Shown piece by piece: positions 12,734 to 22,373 of a stretch of 64,000 bases of DNA. Below the pieces are notes generated by a model. It had not been told where the DNA came from, did not search any database, and saw nothing but the letters and a program-made list of their open reading frames with translations. The translations under genes and the position numbers were made by a program. The number at the start of each line of letters is the position of its first letter. Within the stretch, counting starts at the first letter, position 1. This DNA is from JAFECT01 sp036501825 (lineage in GTDB: Bacteria > Pseudomonadota > Alphaproteobacteria > Caulobacterales > Caulobacteraceae): assembly GCA_036501825.1 (NCBI GenBank), contig DASXZP010000014.1:1-64000 (forward strand), read 5' to 3'.

Positions 12734-13048
12734 CTACAGAATGCACGACGCTCCGTCGTCGGGGTTGATGCGCACCGTATCGCCCGCCTTCACCGTTACC
12801 CGCCGCACGCACATCGCCGACTGGCCGCCGGGCGCGACGTCGATGAAGTGGAGCGAATAGTCGCCGGGCGCGATCTGCGGAACATCGGCGCAGGCGCCGG
12901 GCTTCAGGGTCGCATCCACCACGACGTTGGCGCCGCCGTTCGTCGGTTCGAACATCACGCCTTCGACGTCGACCTTCATGTCGCTGCACACGCGCACCGA
13001 ACTTGGCGCGTCGCCGGCGATCGCCAAGGCGAAGATCGCAACCAACAT
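12734..13048 (-). CDS. Small exported protein of unknown function
   Basis: 104 residues with a short hydrophobic N-terminus (MLVAIFALAIAGDAPSS) that looks like a minimal signal peptide. The mature part is mostly beta and contains four cysteines (VCSDM, GACAD, AMCVRR, ASCIL), enough for two disulfides in the periplasm. A GDYSLHFIDVAPGGQ stretch suggests an immunoglobulin-like or carboxypeptidase-regulatory-like sandwich, but this is a guess. It sits 10 bp downstream of the acetamidase-like gene on the same strand and is probably cotranscribed with it. Confidence 0.65.
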   Translation of the reverse strand: MLVAIFALAIAGDAPSSVRVCSDMKVDVEGVMFEPTNGGANVVVDATLKPGACADVPQIAPGDYSLHFIDVAPGGQSAMCVRRVTVKAGDTVRINPDDGASCIL

Positions 13049-13058
13049 CGTCGTTCTC

Positions 13059-14102
13059 CTAGGGCTTCACGAACACCGCTTTCGGCATCATCACGTGGGC
13101 GCCCTTGTTGCGGTCCACCACCTCGGTGACGTCGAGGTCGCCGGCGACGGAGGTGAGCATATAGGCGTCGTCGCGGCTCAGCCCTTTTTCGCTGACCAGG
13201 AAATCGACCATCTCGCGCACCGCCTTGTGCGCGGCGATGGACAGGTCGTCGTCGAAGCCCATGGCGATGTAGTGGGTCGGCGTTTCGGCGCGCGGGTACT
13301 TGATGTGCAGGTCCTTGCGCACCACGAAGCGGATGTGGCCGACGAGGGAGGTTTCCATGGCGGTGACGTCCACCTCGCCGTTGCCCTGGCCCGCGTGGCC
13401 GTCGCCGATCTCGAACAGCGCGCCCTTCACCCACACCGGCAGATACAGCGTCGTGCCCGCCACCAGCTCCTTGTTGTCCATGTTGCCGCCGATGAAGGTG
13501 GGCGGGGTGGAATCATAGCGGCCGATATCAACGGGCGGCGCCACGCCCATACTGCCGAAAAACGGATGCAGCGGCACATCGACGCCCGGCGCGAAGTGCG
13601 CGACCATGCGCTCGCGGTCGAGCGGAATGATTTTCATCCGCGCGTAGGGAAACTCCTCGGTGAGAATCCCCAGGCCGTAACGAAAGCCGTTGTAGGCGTA
13701 CGGGATCGCCAGATCGATGCGGTCGATGTGAACTTCCAGCGTGTCGCCGGGCTCGGCGCCGTCGATGTAGACGGGACCGGTCAGGATGTGGCCGCCCGGT
13801 CCGCGGTCGGTGACCTTGTCGTAGAGCAGGCGCAGACTGGGCTCGACGTCTTCCGGCTTCACGCCGCCGCGCTCGAGCGCGGTCGGGCTCGAGGTCAGCA
13901 CCGTGTCGAACACCACCGTGTCGCCCGACTTCACGTGCAGCGCCGGCGCATGCCTGGCGTCGTAGTTGCCCCACGCCACCGTCTCCGGCGTCGCGTGCAG
14001 CGCGTAGGTCTGGGGCCCCGCGTCCGGCTTCGCCTGGGCGGCGGCGATCCCCGGCCCCGCCGCGATCAACGCCGCGACGCAGACTGCCTTGAGCACATCC
14101 AT
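13059..14102 (-). CDS. Secreted acetamidase/formamidase family protein
   Basis: 347 residues with a signal peptide (MDVLKAVCVAALIAAGPGIA, then AAQA). The body matches the acetamidase/formamidase fold: SGDTVVFDT, EPGDTLEVHIDRI, the PLHPFFGSMG region and EIGDGHAGQGNGEVDVTAMET, in which acidic and His residues bind metal in the family. Such enzymes hydrolyse formamide or acetamide to ammonia and the acid. The signal peptide places this one in the periplasm, unlike the cytoplasmic FmdA, so the natural substrate may differ. The frame extends upstream, but the signal peptide supports the ATG at 14102. Confidence 0.85.
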   Translation of the reverse strand: MDVLKAVCVAALIAAGPGIAAAQAKPDAGPQTYALHATPETVAWGNYDARHAPALHVKSGDTVVFDTVLTSSPTALERGGVKPEDVEPSLRLLYDKVTDRGPGGHILTGPVYIDGAEPGDTLEVHIDRIDLAIPYAYNGFRYGLGILTEEFPYARMKIIPLDRERMVAHFAPGVDVPLHPFFGSMGVAPPVDIGRYDSTPPTFIGGNMDNKELVAGTTLYLPVWVKGALFEIGDGHAGQGNGEVDVTAMETSLVGHIRFVVRKDLHIKYPRAETPTHYIAMGFDDDLSIAAHKAVREMVDFLVSEKGLSRDDAYMLTSVAGDLDVTEVVDRNKGAHVMMPKAVFVKP

Positions 14103-14163
14103 GAGCGTCCTCCCTTTCCAGCAGCAAAGACCCGGACGCCGGCGGACGCAAGCGGCCGGCCTG

Positions 14164-14364
14164 TCAGACCTTGCTGCGTCCGGCGAAGAAGAACAGCGCC
14201 AGGCCCGCCACCACAGCGATGCCGCCGTAAAGCGCCCACTCACGCTGGCCCATCATGAAGCTGCGCGAGAGGATGTTGCCCTGCGGGATCAGACTGAGCC
14301 CCTGCAGGACCCAGATCCCGCCCATGATGATGACCAAAACCCCCAGGAATTGCAGCGCCTTCAT
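14164..14364 (-). CDS. Small two-span inner membrane protein
   Basis: 66 residues. Two hydrophobic segments, FLGVLVIIMGGIWVLQGL (about 6-23) and ALYGGIAVVAGLALFFFAG (about 44-62), are joined by a loop with a basic residue, and the C-terminus is basic (RSKV). Proteins of this size and pattern are common and uncharacterised in Alphaproteobacteria. It lies 24 bp downstream of a DUF885 gene on the same strand. No function can be assigned. Confidence 0.7.
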   Translation of the reverse strand: MKALQFLGVLVIIMGGIWVLQGLSLIPQGNILSRSFMMGQREWALYGGIAVVAGLALFFFAGRSKV

Positions 14365-14388
14365 CGTTCGTCCCCCACCGACGGCAGC

Positions 14389-16239
14389 TTAGTCCGGAGC
14401 GCCGAGCGCGCGCTTGCGCTTCCAGTTGTCGATCTGCTTTTCGAGCAGGCTCAGCGGCATCGAGCCGCCGTTCAGCACCGCGCCGTGGAAACCCTTCAGG
14501 TCGAAGGCCGTCCCCAGCTCCTTCGCCGCCTTGTCGCGCAGCGCCGCGATCACCGAGTGGCCGATCTTGTAACTGCACGCCTGGCCCGGCCACGCGGCAT
14601 AGCGTTCGACCTCGTTGACCGCCGCACCCTTGGTGCGTCCGCAATTGTCGATCAGGTACTGAATGCCCTGTTCGCGCGTCCAGCGCTTGGCGTGGATCCC
14701 GGTGTCGACCACCAGGCGGCACGCACGGAACAGCAGGCTCTGATACATGCCGATGCGGCCGAGCTTGCCGTCCGCGTCGTCGCCGTAGGCGCCGATCTCG
14801 CCCGCGAGCTGTTCGGCGTAGAGCGCCCAGCCTTCGTTGTAGACGGGGAAGCCCGCGGTCTTGCGATAGTCCGGCAGGTCCTTCTCTTCGCGCACCAGCG
14901 AGATCTGGAAGTGATGGCCTGGAATGCCCTCGTGATAGGTCAGCGTCGGCAGGCCCCACTTGGGCCAGTTCGCCGTGTCTTCCAGGTTGATGTAGTAGGC
15001 GCCCGGCCGCGACCCGTCGAGTGGCGCGGCGTTGTAGTAGCCGAGCGGCGCGCCCGCTTCGATATAGGCCGGCACGCGGCGGATCTCGAGTTTCGCCGTC
15101 GGAACCGTTTTGAACGCGTGCGGCAGGCGCGGCGTCATGTCGGCGACCAGCGTGTTCAGATAGGCGATGATCTGCGCCTTGCCCGCCTCGGTGTTGGGAT
15201 AGAGATATTTCGGGTCGCTGCTCAGGTGCGAGATACGCTCGCCCACCGTGCCGGTAGTCAGACCCTGCGCTTGCAACAGCGTATCGAGCCCGGCCTGCAG
15301 GTCCTTCACCTGGGTCAGGCCGATATTGTGCACGTCCTCGCCGGTGACCTTCAAGGTCGTGGCCGCGAGCAGCGCCTCTTCGTAATAGTTGTCGCCGTCG
15401 GGCAGACGCCAGCAACCGGCGTCGTGCACCGCCGTACCCGCGACGGCCTGCAGCGCCGCGATCTGACGGCCGAGCGCGGGAACGACTTCAGCGGTGAAGA
15501 TCTGCGCCGCCTGACCTTCGGGATCGCCCAGGCCCTTCGCCTTGGCGCGATCGGCGACGCTGCGCACCAGAATGCTCGTCGACGCCGATGCGCCGGCCAG
15601 CTTCTTCAGATTGCCGATGGTTTCGGCGATGATGAAGTCCGGCGGCGTCGCACCCAGGCCGACGTCGTGTTTGAAATAGGTCGTCTGCTGGTCGAGGGCG
15701 ACGGCGAACCCTTTCAGGCGCGAAAGATAGGTGTCGACGTCTTCCTTCGCTTCGATCTTGTGGTCCTTGGAGAGGAAGTCGGGCACGGTGTAGTAGGCGC
15801 CGGTCAGCTGGCTCAATACATAGGGCGCCATACGTCCGCCGGTCGCGCCGTATTTGAAGCGTTCGTCCGCGTCCTGGGCCAACTCCATCCGGAACATCGA
15901 AATGTCGAGGCTGAGCGCGCCCGCGTTCGACAGTTGGTCGCGATTGAACAGCTTCAGGGTGTTCAGGTTCTGAATGTTGTTGTCCCGATCCGCTTCGGCG
16001 CCTTCGAGCGAATAGTCGTCGAGCTTGCCGCGCAGTTTCGCCAGCGGCCCCTTGTCGAGACCGAGCGACGTCGCGCGTTCGGGATGCATCGACACCAGGT
16101 GCTCGAACTGACGCTTCAGCACGATGTTGAGCTGGCCGTCGGCCATCTCCGACACGGTCTGAGCCAGGGCGCCGGGGGCGGCTACACCCAGGGCGGCGAG
16201 GCCCGCCCCTGCGGCCAGCACCTTGCGACGATCGAGCAT
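14389..16239 (-). CDS. DUF885 family exported protein (putative metallohydrolase), copy 1
   Basis: 616 residues. The N-terminus MLDRRKVLAAGAGLAALGVA has a twin-arginine-like pattern (DRRKVL) and a signal peptide ending in ALA. The DUF885 signature HEGIPGHHFQ is present at about residue 430, followed by FPVYNEGWALYAEQL and the C-terminal WPGQACSYKIG. The HEG-x-PGHH and EGW motifs resemble the zinc ligands of gluzincin peptidases, so a secreted peptidase or esterase role is likely but unproven for the family. It is 111 bp downstream of a paralogue on the same strand. The two share the whole layout, including YYTVPDFL/YQSVPDFL and GSRPGAYYINL. Confidence 0.88.
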   Translation of the reverse strand: MLDRRKVLAAGAGLAALGVAAPGALAQTVSEMADGQLNIVLKRQFEHLVSMHPERATSLGLDKGPLAKLRGKLDDYSLEGAEADRDNNIQNLNTLKLFNRDQLSNAGALSLDISMFRMELAQDADERFKYGATGGRMAPYVLSQLTGAYYTVPDFLSKDHKIEAKEDVDTYLSRLKGFAVALDQQTTYFKHDVGLGATPPDFIIAETIGNLKKLAGASASTSILVRSVADRAKAKGLGDPEGQAAQIFTAEVVPALGRQIAALQAVAGTAVHDAGCWRLPDGDNYYEEALLAATTLKVTGEDVHNIGLTQVKDLQAGLDTLLQAQGLTTGTVGERISHLSSDPKYLYPNTEAGKAQIIAYLNTLVADMTPRLPHAFKTVPTAKLEIRRVPAYIEAGAPLGYYNAAPLDGSRPGAYYINLEDTANWPKWGLPTLTYHEGIPGHHFQISLVREEKDLPDYRKTAGFPVYNEGWALYAEQLAGEIGAYGDDADGKLGRIGMYQSLLFRACRLVVDTGIHAKRWTREQGIQYLIDNCGRTKGAAVNEVERYAAWPGQACSYKIGHSVIAALRDKAAKELGTAFDLKGFHGAVLNGGSMPLSLLEKQIDNWKRKRALGAPD

Positions 16240-16350
16240 GCGGAGTTCCCCTGGAGCTGAAAAGCGAACGCGATCCCCGCGCGTGGCCGGGTCAATGGAT
16301 CGGTGGGCATAGGGGCTCGCCGCCGCCTAAATCGCAAGCGAAATCGGCTC

Positions 16351-18180
16351 TTACGCGACGCCGGCGGCCCAGTCGTTGATTCGGCGCTCCAGGACCTCCA
16401 GGGGCATGGCGCCCGAGAGCAGGCCCGCGTCGTGGAACTGCCGGATGTCGAAGCGGTCGCCGAGTTTGGCCTTGGCGGCCGCGCGCAGGCGCAGCCACGT
16501 GACCTTGCCGATCATGTAGCTGCAGGCCTGGCCCGGCCACACGCAGTAGCGCTCGACCTCGGTGGTGGCGACGGTCTCCGGGTCGCCGATGGTCTCGACA
16601 TAGTACTTGATCGCCTGTTCGCGGCTCCAGGCCTTGGCGTGCATGCCGCTGTCGACCACCAGGCGCACCGCGCGGAAGATCGCGTCGTGTAGATAGCCGA
16701 TGCGTCCGAACGGATCGTCGGCGTACATGCCCATCTCGTCGGCGAGCTGTTCGGAATAGAGCGCCCAGCCCTCGCCGTAGCCCGAAAACCAGACGACCTT
16801 GCGGATCATCGGTATGCCCTGCGCCTCGAGCGCCAGGGTGCCCTGCAGGTGGTGGCCCGGAATCCCCTCGTGATAGGTGAGCGTCGGCAGGGTCCACTTG
16901 GGCACCTCCGCCGTGTCGCGCAGGTTGATGTAGTAGGCGCCCGGACGCGATCCGTCCAAGGTGCCCGGATTGTAATAGCCGCCCGGCGCGCCGGCTTCGA
17001 TCGGCGGCGGCACGCGGCGAATGTCGAGCCCGGCCTTAGGCAGCGCGCCGAAATACTGCGGCAGTTTCGCCGACACCGTCTTCACCAGCCCGTTGAGATA
17101 GGCCAGCAACTGCGCCTTGCCCTCGTCGGTGTTGGGGTAGATGAAGCGCGGATCCTTGAACAAGGCCGCCATGCGCGCACCGACCGTGCCCTGGCTCATG
17201 CCCTGGCTCTTGAACATGCGGTCCGCATCGGCCGACAGCGTGCCCACCAGTTCGAGACCCAGCTTGTGAATCTCGTCGGGGCTCATGTTCGAGGTGGTGT
17301 AGTACTTGGTCCCGAAACCGTAATAGGCCGCGCCGTCCGGCAGACGTGAGACGCCGGCCGTATGCACCGCGTGCGGACGCCACGATTCAAACAGACCGAT
17401 CTGGCGATCCAACGCCGCGAACACCGGTCCGTCGACGAGGCTCCTGGCGCGGCCGCCCCAGTCGCCCTCGATGTGCTTCTCCGCCGTGCGGCGCACCACC
17501 GAACCCACCAGCGTGGTCTTGTCCGCGGGCGTGGAGCGCAGCGCCTTCATCTGAATCAGCGCCTTGTCGATGACGAAGTCCGGCGGAATCACGCCCGCCG
17601 CGCCATCCGCCTTGGCGCGATCGGTCTCTTCATCCATCACGGTGGCGAATTGCGCCAGGCGCGAAAGGTAGGCTTCCGCGTCGGCGGCGGTGGCAATCGA
17701 GTGCTGGCTGTCGAGGAAGTCCGGCACGCTCTGATAGGCGCCCGACAGTTGGCTCAGAATGTACGGCGCGGGATAGCCGCTCTGACCGTACTTGAACCGC
17801 TCGGCGCCGGACAGCCCGACGTCGCCCACATAGTAGATCGTGTCGTAGTTCACCGCCGCCATGCCGGCGAGCTTGGACCGGTCGACGGTCTTCAGGTCGG
17901 CCAGCCATTTCTTTTGCAGCCCGATGGAGCGGTCGACGTGCGCCTGCGACACGTCGTCGAGCTTGGACTTGGCCCAGGCGCCCTCGCCCTGGTCGAGACC
18001 GAGGCTGGTCATGCCTTGCGGCGACTCTTTCAGCTGCTCCTTGAAAATGCGGTCGAGCACCGCGTTCAATTTGACGGCCTCGGACGGATCGCCGTCGCCC
18101 TGGGTTGCGGCGAAGGCGAGGTGCGGCGTGAGCGCGGCGGCGCAAGCGGAAACGGCCAGGAACAGACGGCGGTCGAGCAT
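16351..18180 (-). CDS. DUF885 family exported protein (putative metallohydrolase), copy 2
   Basis: 609 residues with signal peptide MLDRRLFLAVSACAAALTPH, then LAFA. It carries HEGIPGHHLQ, SGYGEGWALYSEQL and WPGQACSYMIGK in the same order as its downstream paralogue. Both are full length with no broken motif, so this is a working tandem pair rather than gene decay. The promoter is probably in the 205-bp gap shared with the divergent TPR-CHAT gene. Predicted location is the periplasm and the substrate is unknown. Confidence 0.88.
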   Translation of the reverse strand: MLDRRLFLAVSACAAALTPHLAFAATQGDGDPSEAVKLNAVLDRIFKEQLKESPQGMTSLGLDQGEGAWAKSKLDDVSQAHVDRSIGLQKKWLADLKTVDRSKLAGMAAVNYDTIYYVGDVGLSGAERFKYGQSGYPAPYILSQLSGAYQSVPDFLDSQHSIATAADAEAYLSRLAQFATVMDEETDRAKADGAAGVIPPDFVIDKALIQMKALRSTPADKTTLVGSVVRRTAEKHIEGDWGGRARSLVDGPVFAALDRQIGLFESWRPHAVHTAGVSRLPDGAAYYGFGTKYYTTSNMSPDEIHKLGLELVGTLSADADRMFKSQGMSQGTVGARMAALFKDPRFIYPNTDEGKAQLLAYLNGLVKTVSAKLPQYFGALPKAGLDIRRVPPPIEAGAPGGYYNPGTLDGSRPGAYYINLRDTAEVPKWTLPTLTYHEGIPGHHLQGTLALEAQGIPMIRKVVWFSGYGEGWALYSEQLADEMGMYADDPFGRIGYLHDAIFRAVRLVVDSGMHAKAWSREQAIKYYVETIGDPETVATTEVERYCVWPGQACSYMIGKVTWLRLRAAAKAKLGDRFDIRQFHDAGLLSGAMPLEVLERRINDWAAGVA

Positions 18181-18385
18181 GGATGTCCTCAGGGATTAAT
18201 CACCGCGCCGCAGCGCAAGCGGACCGGACCCTCCTACCGTGGCAGGTCTAAGGCAAGGGCTGGCACCAGCCTGGGTCATAGACGGCCCGGGAGGCCCGAT
18301 CAGCGCCCCCTCGAATCGCCCCCAGAGGTTGCACGGGCGCGCCGGGCCTGCTTGGGTGCCGGCGTCGCGTGTCGAGGGGGCAAGC

Positions 18386-21300
18386 GTGCGCGGAACACCG
18401 ATCATCCTGGCGGGCGTGCTGAGCGCCTTTGCGCTTGTCGCCGCCCCCGCAAGGGCGGACCCGCCCGCTGCGGCGGCCACGCCCTCGATCTCGGACCATC
18501 TTCCCGAGTTTGAGCGTCTTCAGGGCGCCGGCGACTGGAAAGGCCTGGAGGCGGCCGCACGCGCCGCCCTCGCCAACTTCGAGACCCGGCTCGGACCCTC
18601 TTCGCCGCAGACCGCCTATGCCGCGGAGTGGGTCGCGCTGGCGCTCGGCAGCGAGGGGCGTTTCCCCGAAGCAGAAAGCCTGCTGCGGCGCGCTCTGCGG
18701 ATCATACAGACAACGTCGGCGGGGCGCGACGATCCGGAAGTGGCGACGGCGCTTTTCTATCTCGGCTCCACCATCGACGCCGAAAATCGGCATGCCGACG
18801 CCGAGCCGATACTGCGGCGGGCTCTAGCGATTGATGAGAAAGTATTCGGTCCGGATCATCTGGCGGTGAGTCGCGATCTGAAGGGCCTCGGCGCGGCGCT
18901 CGGCGCCCAGGGCCGCAACGCCGACGCGGAACCGCTGTTTCGGCGCGATCTCGCGATCATCGAGAAGACGTACGGTCCGGAGCACCCGGCGGTCGCGTCC
19001 AGCCTGAGCAACCTCGCCGTCGCGCTGACCCGTCTTCACCGCTTGGACGAGGCCGAGACCGTCGCCCGGCGCGCCCTCGCCATCGACGAAAAGGCGCTGG
19101 GACCGGATCACCCGATCCTCGCGCGCGACCTCGACAATCTTGCCGCGATCCTCGAGCTCCTTGGCCGTATGCCCGAAGAAGAGCCGGTGCGCCGGCGCGC
19201 GCTGGCGATCGAGGAAAAGGCAGTCGGTGCGGACAATCCCGCCCTCCTGGCGGATCTGGAGGCCCTCGGTGGAACGCTGCAGGATCTCGATCGCTACCCA
19301 GAGGCCGAGGCGCTGTTTCGCCGCGAGGTGGCGATCAGCGAGAAAGCAACAGGACCCGATAATCCGGCGACGGCGCCGGCATTGATCGACGTGGCCACCA
19401 TCCTGCGGCTTCAGGGCCGCTACCGCGAAGCCGAAGCGTTCGCCCGACGTGCGCTCACCATCGACGAGAAGGCGTTCGGTCCGAAACATATGGGCGTCGC
19501 CAGAGCGTTAGAGGCGCTCGCTTACATCGTCGAAGGAAAGAGCTACTCGGAGGCGGAGGCGTTGTTGCGGCGCGCCCTTAAGATCCGCGAGGCCCTGGCG
19601 CCCGACGACCCCGATACGGCGGGGGTCGAACGGAACCTAGCGTTTGCTCTTGCGCAGCAGGGCCGCAACGCGGACGCAGAAGCGCTCGATCAGCGCGCCT
19701 TGGCCGCGGATGAAAAAACGTTCGGGGGGCGGGGCCATCCGAGCGTCGCCGCAGATCTCAGCGCCATTGCGGACATTCACCTGAACGAAGGCGACTATCC
19801 CCAAGCGGAAGCCCTTTTCCGCCGCGCGCTGGCGATCGACGAGAAGGCGCTCGGGGCAGACAATTCGGCGGTCGCAGCGGACCTGAACAATCTGGCCAAC
19901 GCGCTGGCCGATCTCGGTCACGATACCGACGCGGAGCCGCTCATGCGTCGCGCCTTGGAGATCGGCGAGAAGACGCTCGGGCCGGATCATCCGATGGTGG
20001 CGGATCGACTGAGCAATCTCGCCGACCTTTTGGTGCACGAAGGACGCTATGCCGAGGCGGAGCCGCTCATCCGGCGCGCGTTGGCGATCACGGAAAAGGC
20101 ATTCGGGCCGGACCAGCCTGCAATGGCGCTCGAACTCGATAACCTCGCGCAGGCCGTTCGCAGCCAGGGACGACCGACCGAGGCGGAAACGCTGTTCCGG
20201 CGCGCGTTGGCGATCGACGAGAAGCGCGATCCGAACGGACCGGATATCGCGCGAGACCTCGACGAGCTCGCCGGCCTGCTCATCGACCTGGGACGCAACA
20301 AGGAAGCCGAAGCGCTCTACCGGCGCGAACTGGCGATCAGCGAGAATGCGCGGGGCCCTGACCATCCCGACGTCGCGGGGAACCTGAACGGTCTCGCCGG
20401 TGCGTTGGCGCTTCAGGGTCGCTATGCCGAAGCGGCGCCTCTGCTGCGCCGCGCCTTGGGGATCGATGAGAAAAACATGGGGGCCGAGTCTCCAAATGTG
20501 GCGACGGTTCTGACCAACCTCGGCCGATTGAGCCGCTCCACCGACGATGCGCCGGGCGCGGCCGCCGCTTACCGGAAAGCTTGCCGGATTTTGCGGCAGT
20601 CCCCTGGCCTCGACTCGGCCAGCGAAGACGCGCGCGAGACCTCGCAGGACTCGCTGGCGAATTGCAACGGCGACCTTTCCTTGTCGCTTTGGGCGTGGGC
20701 CGCCAAGGGCGGCGGCGACAAGACCGATCAACCGGCGGCGTTGCGCGCCGAGGCGTTCCAGTCGGGGCAACAGGCGTCGGCGAACGACGCCAGCGCCGCC
20801 CTGGCGCAAGCTTCAGCACGATCGCTTGCAGAAAAATCAGGCGTGGGCGACCAAGCCGCGCACTATGAAGCGGCGCTTGTGGAGCTTGACGAGCTCAACC
20901 AGGCATTTGCCCGAGCGGCGGCAGACGCCAAAGGCGACGAGCGCCAAACGAAACTCAATGCTCAACGCGACGCGCTCGAAGCGCGCATAGAGACGCTCAA
21001 AGCGGAACTGAAGACTAAGGCTCCAGCGTACTGGGATTATCGTTCGCCTGAGCCGTTGAAGGCCGAAGCCCTGCAAGCACCCTCCGGCAACGACGCAAAA
21101 CTGCTGCACCCCAACGAAGCGGTGGTGCTGTGGTTGGTCGCGCCGGGGAAGGACAAGGGCCTGGTGTTCGCCGTCTCCAAGACCGGCTTCGCCTGGGCGG
21201 AAATGGGTTTGGACGGCGCCGACATCGAAGATCGCGTCGAGAATCTCCGTTGGCGCATCGATCCCAGCGCCTTCTCGCGCGGCGCCGGACGATCCGAAGG

Positions 21301-22372
21301 CGGACACGCAGAGCCTTTCGACCGCGCGATTGCGCACGAACTCTATGTCGCCCTGTTGGGCGATCCGAAAATACAGGCGGTGATCAATGGCGCGGGCATC
21401 GACACTTTGATCGTCGCGCCGTCAGGACCGCTGACGAGTCTGCCGCCCAGTCTGTTGGTGGTGGACGCGCCGCAAGGACGCGACGACGATCCCGCCGCGC
21501 TGGCGGCGACCCACTGGCTGATCCGCGACAAAGCACTGGCGGCGCTTCCGGCGATCTCGTCGCTGCGCACCCTGCGTCAACTGTTGCCCGCGTCGCGCTC
21601 GGCGCCCGATCGCAAGCTGCTGGCCCTCGCCGATCCGGATTTCGCCGGCGCCGGCGTCCTGCCCGAACCTCCTGCGTCCCCGTCGTCCGCCACGGCGCAA
21701 AAGCCCCTGCCGGGAGCGCGGGCCTTCGAACGCGACGGCCGCGGGACCGATACGCTCCGGACCCTGCCGCCGCTCTACGGCACCTTGGCCGAGGGGCGCA
21801 CCCTGGCCAGCGTCATCGATCCCGGCGACCCCGACGCGTTGCTGCTGGGTCCCGATGCGTCGAAGACCAATCTGTTGAAACGCGCCGCCGACGGCTCGCT
21901 CGCGCGGACCCAGGTGCTGGTGTTCTCCACCCACGGCCTGCTGACCGACGACTTCTCCGGATTGACCGAACCGGCGCTCGCGCTTGCGGCGCCGCCGAAA
22001 GTCGGCGCGGACCCGAGCGACGACGGCCTGCTCAAGGCCTCGGACGCCGCAGCGTTGACGCTGAATGCGGACTGGGTCGTGCTGTCGGCCTGCAACACCG
22101 CGGGCGGCCAAGCCAAAGGCGCCGACGGCCTGTCCGGTCTCGCACGCGCCTTCTTCCACGCGGGGGCCTCGACCCTGCTCGTTTCGCACTGGCGCGTCGA
22201 CGATCAGGCGACCGAACAACTGATCACCGACACCTTCCGCCAGCGCGCGGCCGGTAAGCCCAAGGCCAAGGCGCTGCAGTCAGCCATCCTGCAGATGTTG
22301 GACGAGCCCGCCCGCACGCACGTCGAGCCGCGTTACTGGGCGCCCTTCGTGGTGGTCGGCGAGCCCGAGTAG
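18386..22372 (+). CDS. Exported TPR-CHAT protein (caspase-like protease domain)
   Basis: 1328 residues from a GTG at 18386, chosen because GAGGGGG lies 5 bases upstream and a signal peptide follows (MRGTPIILAGVLSAFALVAA, then PARA). Upstream in-frame ATG codons give a basic tail with no signal. Residues 45-740 or so are about 15 tandem 42-residue TPR units of the kinesin-light-chain type, with repeating phrases such as RRALAIDEKALGPDHP. A coiled coil follows (about 800-890), then a C-terminal CHAT domain, a caspase-like peptidase fold. The catalytic pair is visible as His1183 (FSTHGLL) and Cys1236 (LSACNTAGG), with the family's late SHWRVDD and YWAPFVVVG blocks. The chain is complete and the active site intact. 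No partner gene is adjacent. Confidence 0.9.
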   Translation: MRGTPIILAGVLSAFALVAAPARADPPAAAATPSISDHLPEFERLQGAGDWKGLEAAARAALANFETRLGPSSPQTAYAAEWVALALGSEGRFPEAESLLRRALRIIQTTSAGRDDPEVATALFYLGSTIDAENRHADAEPILRRALAIDEKVFGPDHLAVSRDLKGLGAALGAQGRNADAEPLFRRDLAIIEKTYGPEHPAVASSLSNLAVALTRLHRLDEAETVARRALAIDEKALGPDHPILARDLDNLAAILELLGRMPEEEPVRRRALAIEEKAVGADNPALLADLEALGGTLQDLDRYPEAEALFRREVAISEKATGPDNPATAPALIDVATILRLQGRYREAEAFARRALTIDEKAFGPKHMGVARALEALAYIVEGKSYSEAEALLRRALKIREALAPDDPDTAGVERNLAFALAQQGRNADAEALDQRALAADEKTFGGRGHPSVAADLSAIADIHLNEGDYPQAEALFRRALAIDEKALGADNSAVAADLNNLANALADLGHDTDAEPLMRRALEIGEKTLGPDHPMVADRLSNLADLLVHEGRYAEAEPLIRRALAITEKAFGPDQPAMALELDNLAQAVRSQGRPTEAETLFRRALAIDEKRDPNGPDIARDLDELAGLLIDLGRNKEAEALYRRELAISENARGPDHPDVAGNLNGLAGALALQGRYAEAAPLLRRALGIDEKNMGAESPNVATVLTNLGRLSRSTDDAPGAAAAYRKACRILRQSPGLDSASEDARETSQDSLANCNGDLSLSLWAWAAKGGGDKTDQPAALRAEAFQSGQQASANDASAALAQASARSLAEKSGVGDQAAHYEAALVELDELNQAFARAAADAKGDERQTKLNAQRDALEARIETLKAELKTKAPAYWDYRSPEPLKAEALQAPSGNDAKLLHPNEAVVLWLVAPGKDKGLVFAVSKTGFAWAEMGLDGADIEDRVENLRWRIDPSAFSRGAGRSEGGHAEPFDRAIAHELYVALLGDPKIQAVINGAGIDTLIVAPSGPLTSLPPSLLVVDAPQGRDDDPAALAATHWLIRDKALAALPAISSLRTLRQLLPASRSAPDRKLLALADPDFAGAGVLPEPPASPSSATAQKPLPGARAFERDGRGTDTLRTLPPLYGTLAEGRTLASVIDPGDPDALLLGPDASKTNLLKRAADGSLARTQVLVFSTHGLLTDDFSGLTEPALALAAPPKVGADPSDDGLLKASDAAALTLNADWVVLSACNTAGGQAKGADGLSGLARAFFHAGASTLLVSHWRVDDQATEQLITDTFRQRAAGKPKAKALQSAILQMLDEPARTHVEPRYWAPFVVVGEPE

Positions 22373-22373
22373 A

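Noticed and set aside
14389..18180. Frameshifted or decayed duplicates
   Set aside because: Both DUF885 genes are full length with signals and all motifs intact.
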